DNA of 64,000 bases from Endozoicomonas sp965208385 (GCA_965208385.1 CBDBOO010000092.1:195727-259726); one strand, 5' to 3'; counted from the first letter of the stretch, positions 45,050 to 54,843 are shown. A program made the numbers and translations. Notes: generated by a model not told the origin, from the sequence alone.

Positions 45050-47269
45050 TTAAATATTACCTCCCGCTTCAGACGAAGCGGCTACCAGCCCTGCTGTTTC
45101 ATCATCGTTTGCTGCCTGTCTGTTGAGATAAACCAACTCTCTGGCAACAATCAATCTTTGTCCTACAGACAGGGTGTTGCCCTTGAGCCCGTTTATTTTT
45201 CTTAGAAAAGCGACAGTTGTTCCATACTGGCGGGCCAGGGAATACAGCGTATTGCCCTTGATCACAGTGTGGTACTGCAGTTGTTCCTCAGGTGCTTTGG
45301 GTTGCGCTGGTAACTTCAAGACTTCCTGTTTCTTCTCGACGATGCTTTGCCTGACGACTTCAGGTGGTAACATCCGGGACGTTTCTTTGACCAGCTTCAC
45401 TTCAGGCAGCACAGGTGTATTTTTCGATGGCATCAGACTAACGCCATCTCTGGCCTGAAGAAGCTGTTCGGCACGAATCAGGCTGTACTTGTTCGCGCTG
45501 ATGGTTTTCATCATATCGTCATTACGGATAATGGTGGGCCTGATGAAAACCATGAGGTTACGTTTGACGGTCTTGACGGACGTTGACCGGAAAGCGTGCC
45601 CCAGAAGAGGAATATCCCCCAGAAGAGGCACCTTGGATTTACTTTCCTGAACATCGTCATCAATCATTCCGCTGATGACAACGGTGTCTCCGCTACGAAC
45701 CATCACCGATGTTTTCACTTCCCGGGTTGAGAAAGTAACGTCAACCGATGTGCGACCATTGACTTTTGATACTTCCTGTTCGATATCAAGACGTACTGCG
45801 TCACCTTCATTTATCCTGGGGGTTACACTGAGTTTTACTCCCACCTGCCTGCGCTCAATAGTCTGGTAAGGGTTATCATTATTACTCCCTGAAGTGGAGC
45901 CGGTAATTGTGGGTACTTCATCTCCCACAACAAAGGAAGCAGCCTGATTATCCAGTGTCATGAGGCTTGGTGTGGAAAGGACATTGGATTTTGATGACGT
46001 GGAAACAGCCTGGAGCAATGCAGCCCAATCTCCGGATGTGACGGCAAATGCCGCTCCCGAGAGTCCGGACACTACTTGTGAGAGTGAAGAATAATCACGT
46101 TTTCCGCCCTCTTTACCGGACTCATTGACTTCAGCAACACCGGAGATGAGTTCACCTATAGGAATTGATGATCCGTCATTAAACTGAATAACTGCATTAT
46201 CTTTTTTGGCCAGTTGCAGAGACAGATTAATACCGTCACCATCAGAGACTTCTGCAATAATCGCTTCAACCATCACTTGAGCACGACGTATATCCAGCTT
46301 TGCTATCAGCCCTGCAAGAGATTTCATCAGATCCGGTTGAGCAGTGATGATAATTGCATTATTTTCTTCATGAGCAGTGATACTGTAATTTTTCTTCGAG
46401 CCCTTGGAACTGCTGGTAACAGAAGCTGCGTTCTCCAGCACTTCTATTAAATTTTCTGCCCGGGCATATCGCAGATAAAAAACCCGATCATTTCCGGAAT
46501 TATCAGAGCGTTCCGCATCCAGCTGTATAGCCAGACCTCTCATCCGGCTCAACATTTCAGAGGGGCCAGACAGTATGACCTGGTTACCCTGTTCGTTAGC
46601 AACAACGACCATTGTGCTGCTATTTTTTGCTGTTTTATTGAGATAGATGCTTGTGAGAATTCGTGCCATTTCTTTGGCCGAGGTGTGCTCTAAAGGCACC
46701 ACTACTACCGATTTCGCCCCAATTTGGTCAATGCGTTGAACCATACTGACCAAACGTTCTACATTTGCGGCCCGACCAGTAATTATCAGAATGTTAGAGG
46801 GATTAAAATCGACCACATTGCCATAATTAGCATTCATCTGGCGCAGTATTGGAGCCAGCTCCCGGGCAGGAATATTATTAATCGGTAATACCCAGGTCAC
46901 CAGACTGTCATCAGGATTTCCAAACTGGTCAACGATAGGAAAAACTGTTTCCTTGGTCTTGCTGTTTTTCACAACCTTAATAGTGTTATTACTCTCTGTG
47001 ATAACACTGAAACCATGTACTTCAAGCACACTGAGAAACAGCTGATAATATTGTTCTTTATTAAGATTATTATACGACCTTACACTGACAGTCCCTTTAA
47101 CTGACGGATCTGTAATAATAGTAAGGTTCAGAGTTATCCCTACTGCATTGATAAACTCACTAATATTCGCCTTCTGAAAACTGGCCGAATAACCTTGCGC
47201 CTGAACCTGACTGCTCACTGTTATTACAATTAACAGGGCATACAATACTGATAATAATGAGCGACTCAT
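45050..47269 (-). CDS. gspD: Type II secretin D with C-terminal LysM domain
   Basis: The outer-membrane secretion channel, 739 residues. After a signal peptide (LLSVLYALLIVITVSSQVQA) come N0 and N1-N3 domains (AREL-APILRQMNANYGNVV; VVPLEHTSAKEMARIL), then the secretin core (VMVEAIIAEVSDG; VLSTPSLMTLDNQAASFVVG; VPLLGDIPLLGHAFR). Residues about 664-711 form a LysM domain (HTVIKGNTLYSLARQYG, then GNTLSVGQRLIV), in place of the usual pilotin-binding S-domain tail. LysM binds peptidoglycan, so this secretin may be anchored or positioned through the wall. No pilotin gene is seen nearby. Confidence 0.93.
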   Translation of the reverse strand: MSRSLLSVLYALLIVITVSSQVQAQGYSASFQKANISEFINAVGITLNLTIITDPSVKGTVSVRSYNNLNKEQYYQLFLSVLEVHGFSVITESNNTIKVVKNSKTKETVFPIVDQFGNPDDSLVTWVLPINNIPARELAPILRQMNANYGNVVDFNPSNILIITGRAANVERLVSMVQRIDQIGAKSVVVVPLEHTSAKEMARILTSIYLNKTAKNSSTMVVVANEQGNQVILSGPSEMLSRMRGLAIQLDAERSDNSGNDRVFYLRYARAENLIEVLENAASVTSSSKGSKKNYSITAHEENNAIIITAQPDLMKSLAGLIAKLDIRRAQVMVEAIIAEVSDGDGINLSLQLAKKDNAVIQFNDGSSIPIGELISGVAEVNESGKEGGKRDYSSLSQVVSGLSGAAFAVTSGDWAALLQAVSTSSKSNVLSTPSLMTLDNQAASFVVGDEVPTITGSTSGSNNDNPYQTIERRQVGVKLSVTPRINEGDAVRLDIEQEVSKVNGRTSVDVTFSTREVKTSVMVRSGDTVVISGMIDDDVQESKSKVPLLGDIPLLGHAFRSTSVKTVKRNLMVFIRPTIIRNDDMMKTISANKYSLIRAEQLLQARDGVSLMPSKNTPVLPEVKLVKETSRMLPPEVVRQSIVEKKQEVLKLPAQPKAPEEQLQYHTVIKGNTLYSLARQYGTTVAFLRKINGLKGNTLSVGQRLIVARELVYLNRQAANDDETAGLVAASSEAGGNI
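45137..45280 (-). other. LysM domain-coding part of gspD
   Basis: Codes for about residues 664-711 of GspD. The LysM pattern is YHTVIKGNTLYSLARQYGTT, then KINGLKGNTLSVGQRLIV. The flanking linkers are rich in Pro, Gln and Lys upstream and Ala/Glu downstream. Confidence 0.85.
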
Positions 47270-47309
47270 AAATAGTATTTCCCTAATATACCAATGCTAT
47301 TGAAGCGGC

Positions 47310-48248
47310 CTATATCGACAGTTCAATTCGATGTAACTGACCACCACGCTCAACAGTCACGATAATTTGTTCCAGATCCGAAAGCTGTTCTATAAGTTCC
47401 TCTGCCTGATAGGAATCGGTCAGATCGTAGCTGTCGATAGACAACACCAGATCCTGTTCACTGAATCCCGATTTTCTGTACAGATGAGGAAATCTGTTTG
47501 GTGTAATCCGGTATCCCTTCAGCTTCCCATCTTTGCTCACCCTTGAAAGGCTTATAATTTCATCCAGAGATTCCGGACTTGAGCCTGTATCAGCAATATC
47601 AGGCAGTGCAGATTCATCCTGGGAATCAGAACCAGAACCAGAAAACAGCGCTATGACCTTGAGCTGTTCATCCGGATAGAGGAGCAAAGCTTCCTGCCTG
47701 GACTGATACTCGATAATCACCCGGTCGGGATAAATGGCGACAACTTTTGCCTTTGTTTTTCCTATAAATTCATCAATCTGGTAGACCTGCTGTTCCCCAC
47801 CTGCTGCGATGATCGCCAGGGCCGAATCAATCTTGTCATGCACCAGTAGTCCGGCCAGTTGTATATTCAGTTTTGAACGGGGAATGTCATTTATATCTTT
47901 TGTACTTTCTGCTGCTGAAGCTGTTTTCTTGATATTTACACGACCAAAGAGATGGAACTGCTGCAGATTATCGAAGGTACGATTGCCGGCAACCCCATTA
48001 GAAGGCAGTGTGTCTGAAGATTGAAGTCGGGAAGGCTTAATTTCAGGCAGGTACTGGTCTTGATAAACTAACCAGCCCATTTCCAGTAGCTTAACAACCA
48101 GAATGACCACGAGAACCGTTTCAATAGCTCTGATAAAAATATGATTTCGATGAGCAGAAGCGATTAGATTTCTGGCGTTGTCTTTTATTACGATACTACT
48201 CAAAGATGCCAACCCAACCAATAGTTCGTTTTCAAGCTTCACTGACAC
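47310..48248 (-). CDS. gspC: Type II secretion protein C
   Basis: A 312-residue inner-membrane protein linking the platform to the secretin and helping select substrates. One membrane segment (IRAIETVLVVILVVKLLEM), an HR domain (NIQLAGLLVHDKIDSALAII... RVIIEY) and a C-terminal PDZ-like domain (GYRITPNRFPHLYRKSGFSEQDLVLSIDSYDL). It is the first gene of the operon; the promoter should lie in 48249-48420. The N-terminus before the membrane segment is longer than usual. Confidence 0.88.
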   Translation of the reverse strand: MSVKLENELLVGLASLSSIVIKDNARNLIASAHRNHIFIRAIETVLVVILVVKLLEMGWLVYQDQYLPEIKPSRLQSSDTLPSNGVAGNRTFDNLQQFHLFGRVNIKKTASAAESTKDINDIPRSKLNIQLAGLLVHDKIDSALAIIAAGGEQQVYQIDEFIGKTKAKVVAIYPDRVIIEYQSRQEALLLYPDEQLKVIALFSGSGSDSQDESALPDIADTGSSPESLDEIISLSRVSKDGKLKGYRITPNRFPHLYRKSGFSEQDLVLSIDSYDLTDSYQAEELIEQLSDLEQIIVTVERGGQLHRIELSI

Positions 48249-48666
48249 GTTAATACGTTATCTCTGCGTATCAGTAATCCTGTATTTTTTATATTCCGGT
48301 AAGTACATCAGTGTTTACCAACCGATTGGAATTTCATCATAATTCTCAAGGCGCTGTAAACATATATAAATGTGAATTAGTATTTATGTGTCGCACTTAT
48401 CGTTTTCCACTGCCACATGTGCGATCCTGAAGACATATGTGCTATCCTCCGAGACACTGTTCATCAGTGTTTTTTTATGAATCCGCCTGAGACCCGCAAG
48501 AATAAATGACAATAGCTTTACCGTCTGACTGAACAGCCATGGGTGTCTTTCTGAAAACTTTTTCCTGTTACTTATAACAACATCTGCGAATGAACGAAAA
48601 AACTGACGACGCTGGAATATTGCCCTGCTGGAATATCCACTAACCAGAAATCGCCAGCCTGCATCT
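48249..48666. other. Gene-poor stretch upstream of the T2SS operon
   Basis: Holds the presumed gspC promoter region. A minus-strand frame (48384-48713) contains protein-like text (FVSERHPWLFSQ-type composition: RKKFSERHPWLFSQTVKLLS) but overlaps the end of the PPOx gene and has no start signal; it may be a remnant of an unrecognised gene. Confidence 0.3.
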
Positions 48667-49344
48667 TTAAAATTTACGGGTAGAAGCGCTCCACCTTTCG
48701 CCCCAGGCACCACTGTAGTCCGGCGTTTTTATATCCTCTGGCGAGTATTTATCCGGTATCATTTCACCCACTACCTGCCGCATCAACAGCTCGCCCGACC
48801 ACACCGGTAAATCCACATCCTCATCATCCTCATTGGGACCTCCTGTCCGGACTTTCACTGATGCTTCATCCAGCTCAATGGACAGTATCGTAGTGGCATT
48901 CAGCTCATTTTCTGAAGGTGCCCGCACCTCGTTCCATCGACCAGGGGCTATGTGTTCCATAAACAACTGCAGTGACTCATTAATTTCAGCCGGATCAGTC
49001 ACTTTTCTGAATGTTCCAAACACCATTGCAGACCGATAATTAGTGCTGTGATGAAAAGCTGATTTCGCCAGCACCATGCCGTCCACTAATGTTGCTGTAA
49101 CACAACAATTTTGCTCACCGGTCAGGGCTTTAATCATCCGGCTGCCGTTACTGCCATGTATATAGAGACGGTTACCCACTCGCCAGCAGAGCATGGGAAT
49201 CACATAAGATTGTGATTCAATAGCAAACCCCACATGGGCAACATGAGCCTGATCAAACACCTGATACAACATTTCCCGATCAAAAACGGCCCGTTTTGGT
49301 CCCCGCCTGAGTCTGGTTTTTGAGGTTTCTGTTAAATTTTCCAT
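48667..49344 (-). CDS. Pyridoxamine 5'-phosphate oxidase-like FMN-binding protein
   Basis: A 225-residue split-barrel flavoprotein of the PPOx/NimA-like group (HVGFAIESQSYVIPMLCWRVGNRLYIHGS; MVLAKSAFHHSTNYRSAMVFG). The substrate is unknown. It is divergent from a MocR-type regulator gene with only 74 bases between them, an arrangement often seen for PLP-linked regulons, so the two are probably co-regulated. Confidence 0.85.
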   Translation of the reverse strand: MENLTETSKTRLRRGPKRAVFDREMLYQVFDQAHVAHVGFAIESQSYVIPMLCWRVGNRLYIHGSNGSRMIKALTGEQNCCVTATLVDGMVLAKSAFHHSTNYRSAMVFGTFRKVTDPAEINESLQLFMEHIAPGRWNEVRAPSENELNATTILSIELDEASVKVRTGGPNEDDEDVDLPVWSGELLMRQVVGEMIPDKYSPEDIKTPDYSGAWGERWSASTRKF

Positions 49345-49418
49345 TTCGTTCCCCTTTTGCCGTTATGCACAGCATGGTATAAACAAATTGGATCTATTCA
49401 GAGAACCATTTCTTAAAA

Positions 49419-50939
49419 ATGGACAGTACCAATTTTCAAGTACAACAGCCCGTTCCCATGGCAGAGATCAGACACCTGGAACTGGACAACACCTTATCAT
49501 CCCATCTGTTTCGGCAACTTTATCTGGCACTGCGCCAGCAGATACTCGAGGGGCAGCTACGACCGGGAACTCGTCTGCCATCCAGCCGCGCCCTGGCCAA
49601 TCAGCTTGAGCTGTCGAGGAACACAGTTCTAGCCAGTTATGAGCAATTGCTGGCAGAAGGCTACTTGCAGTCAAAATCCGGCGCAGGCACTTTTGTTTCT
49701 ACCGAATTACCGGAAAGCTGGCATCAGGCACCCATTGATAAACCGATTTTTCAAAAAACAGATACGGCCTCATCATTATCGGAATATGCCGCCCGGATCA
49801 GCACTGAGACCATTCGAACTAACGGTTCCAATAGCAGTTTTACTGTAGGCCTTCCGGATCTGAGAGCTTTTCCCGAAAAAATCTGGAACCGCCTTTCCCA
49901 GCAAATTCCCGCCACCGGATTCACTGGGGTGATGGGGTTTGGCGATCCGGCAGGGTATGCACCTTTGCGCGATGCCATTGCCGACTACGTTCGCAGCTCC
50001 AGGGCTGTTCACTGTGAAGCCAGTCAGGTGGTCATTACAGCCGGAGCACAGCAGGGTCTGGATTTATGTGCACGGTTATTGTTAAACACCGGAGATATTG
50101 CCGCCATGGAAGATCCGGGCTACATGGGCGCCCGGCGCGCATTTCAGAGCGTTGGTGCTGATCTGAAAGCCTGTCCTGTGGATAACCACGGTCTCATCAT
50201 TGATACGCTTTACCAGTTACCGAAAGCACCAACACTGGTTTACGTGACACCGGCACATCAATACCCAATGGGGCCGGCTCTCTCACTGGAACGAAGAACC
50301 GCTTTACTGGACTGGGCTCAAATAAATGACAGCTGGATTATTGAAGACGATTACGACAGTGAATATCACTATAATCATCGTCCACTTGCCAGCCTTCAGG
50401 GACTCGCACTTCAACAGCAAGTCATCTATTCCGGTTCTTTCAGCAAAGTACTCTTTCCTTCGCTGAGGCTGGGATATCTGGTATTACCACCGTCACTTGT
50501 AGCCGTTTTTGTTAAAGCAAAAATGGAGCACGCGGGAGAAACACCCATGCATACACAGGCTGTCACCGCCGCCTTTATGCAGGAGGGGCATTTCGGTCGT
50601 CATCTGAAACGAATGCGATTAAGTTACGGGGCAAAACTGGATACCATGCTGGAATACTGCAAACCGCTATCATCATGGTGCCAGATTCATGCCAGTGGTG
50701 CGGGTATGCATCTGGTACTGGAACTGAAAACAGGACTTTCGGAAGCCTGTCTGCATAAGGCGCTTACAGATGAAAAAATTCTTTGCTCCCGCTTAAGCAG
50801 TTATTACATCAGTCCTTGTAAAAAATCAGGTCTGGTTCTTGGCTTCGCCAATTGTCAGCAGACAGAAATAAGGGATCAGATGCAGGCTATCTGCAAAATC
50901 ATGCAGCGCCTGTTTCCACAAAAAGATGCATTTCCTTAA
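49419..50939 (+). CDS. MocR-family transcriptional regulator (GntR/aminotransferase fusion)
   Basis: A 506-residue regulator. The winged helix at about residues 20-95 (GTRLPSSRALANQLELSRNTV, then SYEQLLAEGYLQSKSGAGTFV) is GntR type. The rest is a fold-type I aminotransferase-like domain with the PLP lysine in YSGSFSKVLFPSLRLGYL. It probably senses PLP or an amino compound and controls the divergent PPOx-like gene across the shared 74-base interval (inference). Confidence 0.9.
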   Translation: MDSTNFQVQQPVPMAEIRHLELDNTLSSHLFRQLYLALRQQILEGQLRPGTRLPSSRALANQLELSRNTVLASYEQLLAEGYLQSKSGAGTFVSTELPESWHQAPIDKPIFQKTDTASSLSEYAARISTETIRTNGSNSSFTVGLPDLRAFPEKIWNRLSQQIPATGFTGVMGFGDPAGYAPLRDAIADYVRSSRAVHCEASQVVITAGAQQGLDLCARLLLNTGDIAAMEDPGYMGARRAFQSVGADLKACPVDNHGLIIDTLYQLPKAPTLVYVTPAHQYPMGPALSLERRTALLDWAQINDSWIIEDDYDSEYHYNHRPLASLQGLALQQQVIYSGSFSKVLFPSLRLGYLVLPPSLVAVFVKAKMEHAGETPMHTQAVTAAFMQEGHFGRHLKRMRLSYGAKLDTMLEYCKPLSSWCQIHASGAGMHLVLELKTGLSEACLHKALTDEKILCSRLSSYYISPCKKSGLVLGFANCQQTEIRDQMQAICKIMQRLFPQKDAFP

Positions 50940-50999
50940 ATGACAATGATTCTCGCTCCCCCCCTTTGAGACTCTTGTTAAAATCTTGTTAAACTCCTG

Positions 51000-51494
51000 T
51001 TAAACGGATTCTTCTTTATAGATTTTGAAACCCCGCGCCAAATAATTAGGCAGAGCACCAGAATGATCAAGAGTACAGGTGTTGACCACAACCCGATTGG
51101 CGTTCCATGACCAGGCCTGATTAATGGCATAGGTCAGAAATCCGCTTCCCAGCCCCTTGCCGATAAATGGCTGCGCCAGACCAAAATAAGCAATCTCTAC
51201 TTCCCGGTCTCTTTTAACCAGCTCAAAATAGCCAGCTGGCGTGCCTTTGTAATAGCCAATCCATAAACGAAGATTGTCGTTTTCTATATATTCCTGCCAT
51301 CGATCATCAGACCAGCCCAGTTTATCAACCCAACCCCAGGGTTTCCCCACGTATGAATAGAGAAACCGGTTCAGTTCAAAGTGTCTGCTCCGGCTTTCTA
51401 TAATATTAAAATCAGGGATTTCACAGGAATTTCCTGCCTGTGATTCCTGCTCTGTCATTTCCAGATACCAGGTAGTGATGCTTTTTTTCGTCAT
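51000..51494 (-). CDS. GNAT-family N-acetyltransferase
   Basis: A 164-residue acetyltransferase-like protein. The acetyl-CoA region is seen as IAYFGLAQPFIGKGLGSGFLTYAINQAW, followed by NRVVVNTCTLDHSGALPNYLARGF, typical of GNAT enzymes. The acceptor substrate is unknown. The start overlaps the rlmA stop by 4 bases, so the two are co-transcribed. Confidence 0.85.
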   Translation of the reverse strand: MTKKSITTWYLEMTEQESQAGNSCEIPDFNIIESRSRHFELNRFLYSYVGKPWGWVDKLGWSDDRWQEYIENDNLRLWIGYYKGTPAGYFELVKRDREVEIAYFGLAQPFIGKGLGSGFLTYAINQAWSWNANRVVVNTCTLDHSGALPNYLARGFKIYKEESV

Positions 51495-52399
51495 AGAGTT
51501 AACTGAATACTGTAGAGACGCATATCAATCCGGCAATCAAGACTATTCAGCCGTGCCAGTTTTTCTTTTTGAGACTGATTTATATGCCAGTAATGAGGTG
51601 TCATAGCCAGCAGGTCCAGTATGGTTTGCGAGCTGTTTAATTGCATAGGGTGAGATACAGTCCGGGTTTCCCTGATGGAAAATGACTCGGGAAGTTGCTG
51701 AATCAACTTGTCTACGGGATATGGGCGTACTTCGTTGTATATGGCCTGTCTTAATTCAAGAAGATGATTCTCCCCCGGAGCCAATACCAACACAACGCCG
51801 CCGGGTTTCAGCACCCGTTGAAATTCCTGCCAGTCGCAGCGGGAGAAAATACTGACGATAACATCCAGTTGCCGATCCATCAGAGGCAGATCACTGACAC
51901 TGGCCACCAGCCACTGAATATCCTTACTGCGTTTACAGGATGCAAGAACGGCTGGTTTTGCAATATCAAGACCGCAAACTGCACTGTCCGGAAACTGTTT
52001 TTTGATCAAACTGGTGTAATAGCCTTCACCGGATCCGGCATCCAGAATATGCGGAGCCGGATTTCTATTAATACAGACCTGAATAGAGTCGATCAGCTGA
52101 TCGACCACCGGCGTATAATGACCTGAGTCCAGAAACCGGGTTCGCGCCTGAACCATGGATTTATCATCACCCGGGGTTTTACTGCGCATTTTATGGCTAG
52201 GCAACAAGTGCAGGTATCCCTGCTTTGCCTGATCAAATTGATGATTATTTATGCAGCTGACGCCGGAATCAGAACGATTGAGAAGGTTGTGACACACCGG
52301 GCAACGGAGCTGAATGGGGAGCTGAATGGGGAGCTGAATGGGGAGCTGATTAGGGAATTCATTAGGACGTTGAATGGACATGCAGGCAGACTGTAGCAT
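51491..52399 (-). CDS. rlmA: 23S rRNA (guanine745-N1)-methyltransferase RlmA
   Basis: Methylates G745 in 23S rRNA hairpin 35 using AdoMet. An N-terminal zinc ribbon (CPVCHNLL ... CINNHQFD) precedes KQGYLHLLP and the AdoMet site LDAGSGEGYYTSLI. The end-to-end match to E. coli RlmA is clear. An extra N-terminal stretch contains QLPIQLPIQLPIQL, coded by a 12-base tandem repeat (AGCTGAATGGGG on the plus strand, about 52308-52350). Starts at 52399 and 52381 are both possible; neither has a good ribosome site. Confidence 0.9.
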   Translation of the reverse strand: MLQSACMSIQRPNEFPNQLPIQLPIQLPIQLRCPVCHNLLNRSDSGVSCINNHQFDQAKQGYLHLLPSHKMRSKTPGDDKSMVQARTRFLDSGHYTPVVDQLIDSIQVCINRNPAPHILDAGSGEGYYTSLIKKQFPDSAVCGLDIAKPAVLASCKRSKDIQWLVASVSDLPLMDRQLDVIVSIFSRCDWQEFQRVLKPGGVVLVLAPGENHLLELRQAIYNEVRPYPVDKLIQQLPESFSIRETRTVSHPMQLNSSQTILDLLAMTPHYWHINQSQKEKLARLNSLDCRIDMRLYSIQLTL

Positions 52400-52445
52400 T
52401 TTTTAAAAAATCCAGTCTACCTGTGGCCTGATGTGAATGCATCCG

Positions 52446-52706
52446 CTATTTCAAGAGAGGGTGATCAGCGGGCAGTTGACGGGAAATCCACAGTGCCAGT
52501 TTCCGTTTCATGCTGGGTTCATTTTCCTGGCTTTTTTCCAGAGGCTGAATCAGGCCATCATGTACCAGAAGGCGGTAGATGTATTCCACTTTGAGTTTGG
52601 CTGAATCCGATGTTTCCACCTTTCCTGCTTTACGTTTTTCGGCATAAATTGCACCGACTCTCAAGGCTTCTCTGGCTAAATCTGCTTCGTTTTTCAGTTT
52701 TTTCAT
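52446..52706 (-). CDS. DUF5062 family protein
   Basis: An 86-residue cytoplasmic protein of a conserved gammaproteobacterial family (MKKLKNEADLAREALRVG; YIYRLLVHDGLIQPL; PSMKRKLALWISRQLPADHP). Function unknown. Single gene between rlmA and a divergent secreted-protein gene. Confidence 0.8.
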   Translation of the reverse strand: MKKLKNEADLAREALRVGAIYAEKRKAGKVETSDSAKLKVEYIYRLLVHDGLIQPLEKSQENEPSMKRKLALWISRQLPADHPLLK

Positions 52707-52920
52707 AACTGCTCAACAGTCTCCTTGAGCTGAACACAACCAATTGGATTGGATATAGGAAGGTTGATCATAGCTCAAAAGCCCATAAGTCAGGAAGTCC
52801 GTACCGGTTCAGAGGAATCCAAATCAAGGCTTTATTTATTAGTTCATTTTGAACTTCCAACTTCTCGAGAGGTCAGAAGCCTGTACGGATTATCAGGAAC
52901 TGTATCGAATGAGGACTGCA

Positions 52921-54057
52921 ATGAAAGCTGTATTGAACGTTTTAAAAAATAAAGCAGGAACCTTCTGTGCAATACTTGCTTTAATTCTATCGAGTACTGC
53001 CTCGGGGCAAGACATGTGTACGGTGCTTGCTATTATGATTTTAACCTCTCACCACTCTGATCATCACAAACACAATCAATTTCTTGATTCCGTCTATTCA
53101 GAAGGCGATGAGTGTGAGAGGGCGTACTTTTCCAGTAGAACTGAGGCAACGAAAATCGTCGGGCATTATGCCGATGAAATTCCTCAATATGTTTTATTAG
53201 CCGAAATGGCCAGAAAAAGGGCTTCTCTAATAAAGCAGGTTCAAGCTGATACACAAAATATTACGCCCCCCAATGAACTGGAACATGTAAGCCGTCTTAT
53301 GAGCTATACAATGATCGAAAGTCTATGGGAGCGCAATCAGCGTATCACATACACATATTTCAGATTTCTTTTGGGTTCAATTACAGGCCGATACCTGATC
53401 AAAAATAATAATGTCTTGCCGAATTGGGGCACCGAAACTCAACTTTCTGATCTGAAAGCGAGCTCAGGCAATTTGCTTTCAGGAAGTCGCGAAGGGCTGC
53501 TACTGAAATCGTCTGAAAGGGAAACGGCCGAATTCTTCCAATACGCTGTTGGAATCAGCGGTGATGACTATCAGACAGTACGGGATCAAGTTTTTAGTCA
53601 ATGGTCTGGAGATAATACTATTGAAACGCTGGTTGCGCTGGTTTCCGGTATGGTGGTTAAGGGCGCTGAGCCATGGTTTAAGCACATATCAGGACAGGCT
53701 CATACACATGCAGATCGGGAAAGCAGGTTCATACAGTATCTTGACTCAGTATCGTACAAAGTTGTAAGCCTGGTATTTTATATCCTTGAACATCCAGATA
53801 CATTCAACTCGAACTATAGCTACACCACTTGGCTTTATGGAAAAAAGGATATATTGGGCCTTGAACGATATCTGCCACACTCTGAATTTCAATCAGAATC
53901 TGTGCCTTATTATGTGCCGGATCGTTTTTTTAAATGGAGTCAGCTCGATCCACAAATTGATAAACAGTTATCAACCCTTAAAGACTTCCTTGAAAGCCGA
54001 AACTGTTATTTACATATGCCACAGGAGAATGCATCAAGCAGAACTCACTTATGGTGA
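52921..54057 (+). CDS. Secreted or periplasmic protein of unknown function
   Basis: ATG 52921 has GAGGA 5 bases upstream and opens a signal peptide (NKAGTFCAILALILSSTASG), giving 378 residues; the open frame extends to 52849. The mature part is mostly helical with a His-rich patch (TSHHSDHHKHNQF). Family not recognised. The stop codon touches the left end of the 162 bp repeat, so the C-terminus may have been altered by that repeat's arrival. Confidence 0.6.
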   Translation: MKAVLNVLKNKAGTFCAILALILSSTASGQDMCTVLAIMILTSHHSDHHKHNQFLDSVYSEGDECERAYFSSRTEATKIVGHYADEIPQYVLLAEMARKRASLIKQVQADTQNITPPNELEHVSRLMSYTMIESLWERNQRITYTYFRFLLGSITGRYLIKNNNVLPNWGTETQLSDLKASSGNLLSGSREGLLLKSSERETAEFFQYAVGISGDDYQTVRDQVFSQWSGDNTIETLVALVSGMVVKGAEPWFKHISGQAHTHADRESRFIQYLDSVSYKVVSLVFYILEHPDTFNSNYSYTTWLYGKKDILGLERYLPHSEFQSESVPYYVPDRFFKWSQLDPQIDKQLSTLKDFLESRNCYLHMPQENASSRTHLW

Positions 54058-54219
54058 ATACCATTGCTGGTTTCCAATATGCTTTATGTGCATGGCTTTT
54101 CAGGCTCAGAGACAAGGTGGAGTAACGGGTCATAGCCGTATTTATGGTGAAAAATCCCAACGCAGGAACTGAGCCTGAAAAAGCTGCGCAATAGCATAAT
54201 TAGAATTCGGAAATGATAT
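54058..54219. repeat. 162 bp palindromic dispersed repeat, copy 3
   Basis: Same length and ends as the copies at 5281 and 31846 but the most diverged. The internal arms still pair: CTTTTCAGGCTCAGA with TCTGAGCCTGAAAAA-like sequence, with compensating changes, which suggests the stem itself is maintained. Confidence 0.8.
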
Positions 54220-54282
54220 TGCATACAGCCGTAAACAGTGAATACAGCCTGTCCAGAGAATGTGAATTTCCCCTTTAATCAT

Positions 54283-54843
54283 CTATTTCTTTCTGTATTC
54301 ACTCTCCTGGCGAATACTTTTTTGCTCGTCTACTAAGAGTTTTATTTGAAACTGTTCAGCTTTTATCAGGGTTTCATAATGCTTGATCACTGCCAGCATC
54401 TGCTTTGAGCCATCTTCCTGATCAGTGGATGCAGCGATATTCTTAACCTGGGTTACCAGTTCCTGATCTTTGATGGGATTACGCAGTTTTTTCTTCCTCT
54501 CAGACCGGTTTTCACTGATTTCGGACTGATGATAAAGTTTAAGCGCTGCAAGTTCAGTGTTCATCTGCTTGCGATAATGACGTATTTTCTTCTGATGTCT
54601 GGCAACACGATCCTGCAACAGTTGAATGGAAGTATGTTCATCCTTGATCCTTATTGCCTTCATATCAGGCTGTCCCAAGGGTGCAGCAATGTCTCTCAAC
54701 TTGATTGGGCTGGAGTTGTCATCGCATTTTTCATCCGAATATCGCACAACACCATTCACTGTGCACTTGTAAATATCCTTGGCAAACGCCGGTAACATAA
54801 TCAGCGTCAGGGTTAAGCTCAGAAAAGAGACTCTTGCATCCAT
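54283..54843 (-). CDS. DUF4124-domain exported protein
   Basis: A 186-residue protein with a signal peptide (MDARVSFLSLTLTLIMLPAFA) followed at once by a DUF4124 motif (DIYKCTVNGVVRYSDEKC), then a long charged helical region. ATG 54843 follows GGTGATGAT; the frame is open upstream to 54957, but that part looks non-coding. DUF4124 proteins are envelope proteins of unknown role. Divergent from the histidine-phosphatase gene. Confidence 0.75.
   Translation of the reverse strand: MDARVSFLSLTLTLIMLPAFAKDIYKCTVNGVVRYSDEKCDDNSSPIKLRDIAAPLGQPDMKAIRIKDEHTSIQLLQDRVARHQKKIRHYRKQMNTELAALKLYHQSEISENRSERKKKLRNPIKDQELVTQVKNIAASTDQEDGSKQMLAVIKHYETLIKAEQFQIKLLVDEQKSIRQESEYRKK

Noticed and set aside
48384..48713. 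109-residue minus-strand frame after the PPOx-like gene
   Set aside because: Overlaps the end of the PPOx-like gene in another frame, with no start signal; kept only as a possible remnant.
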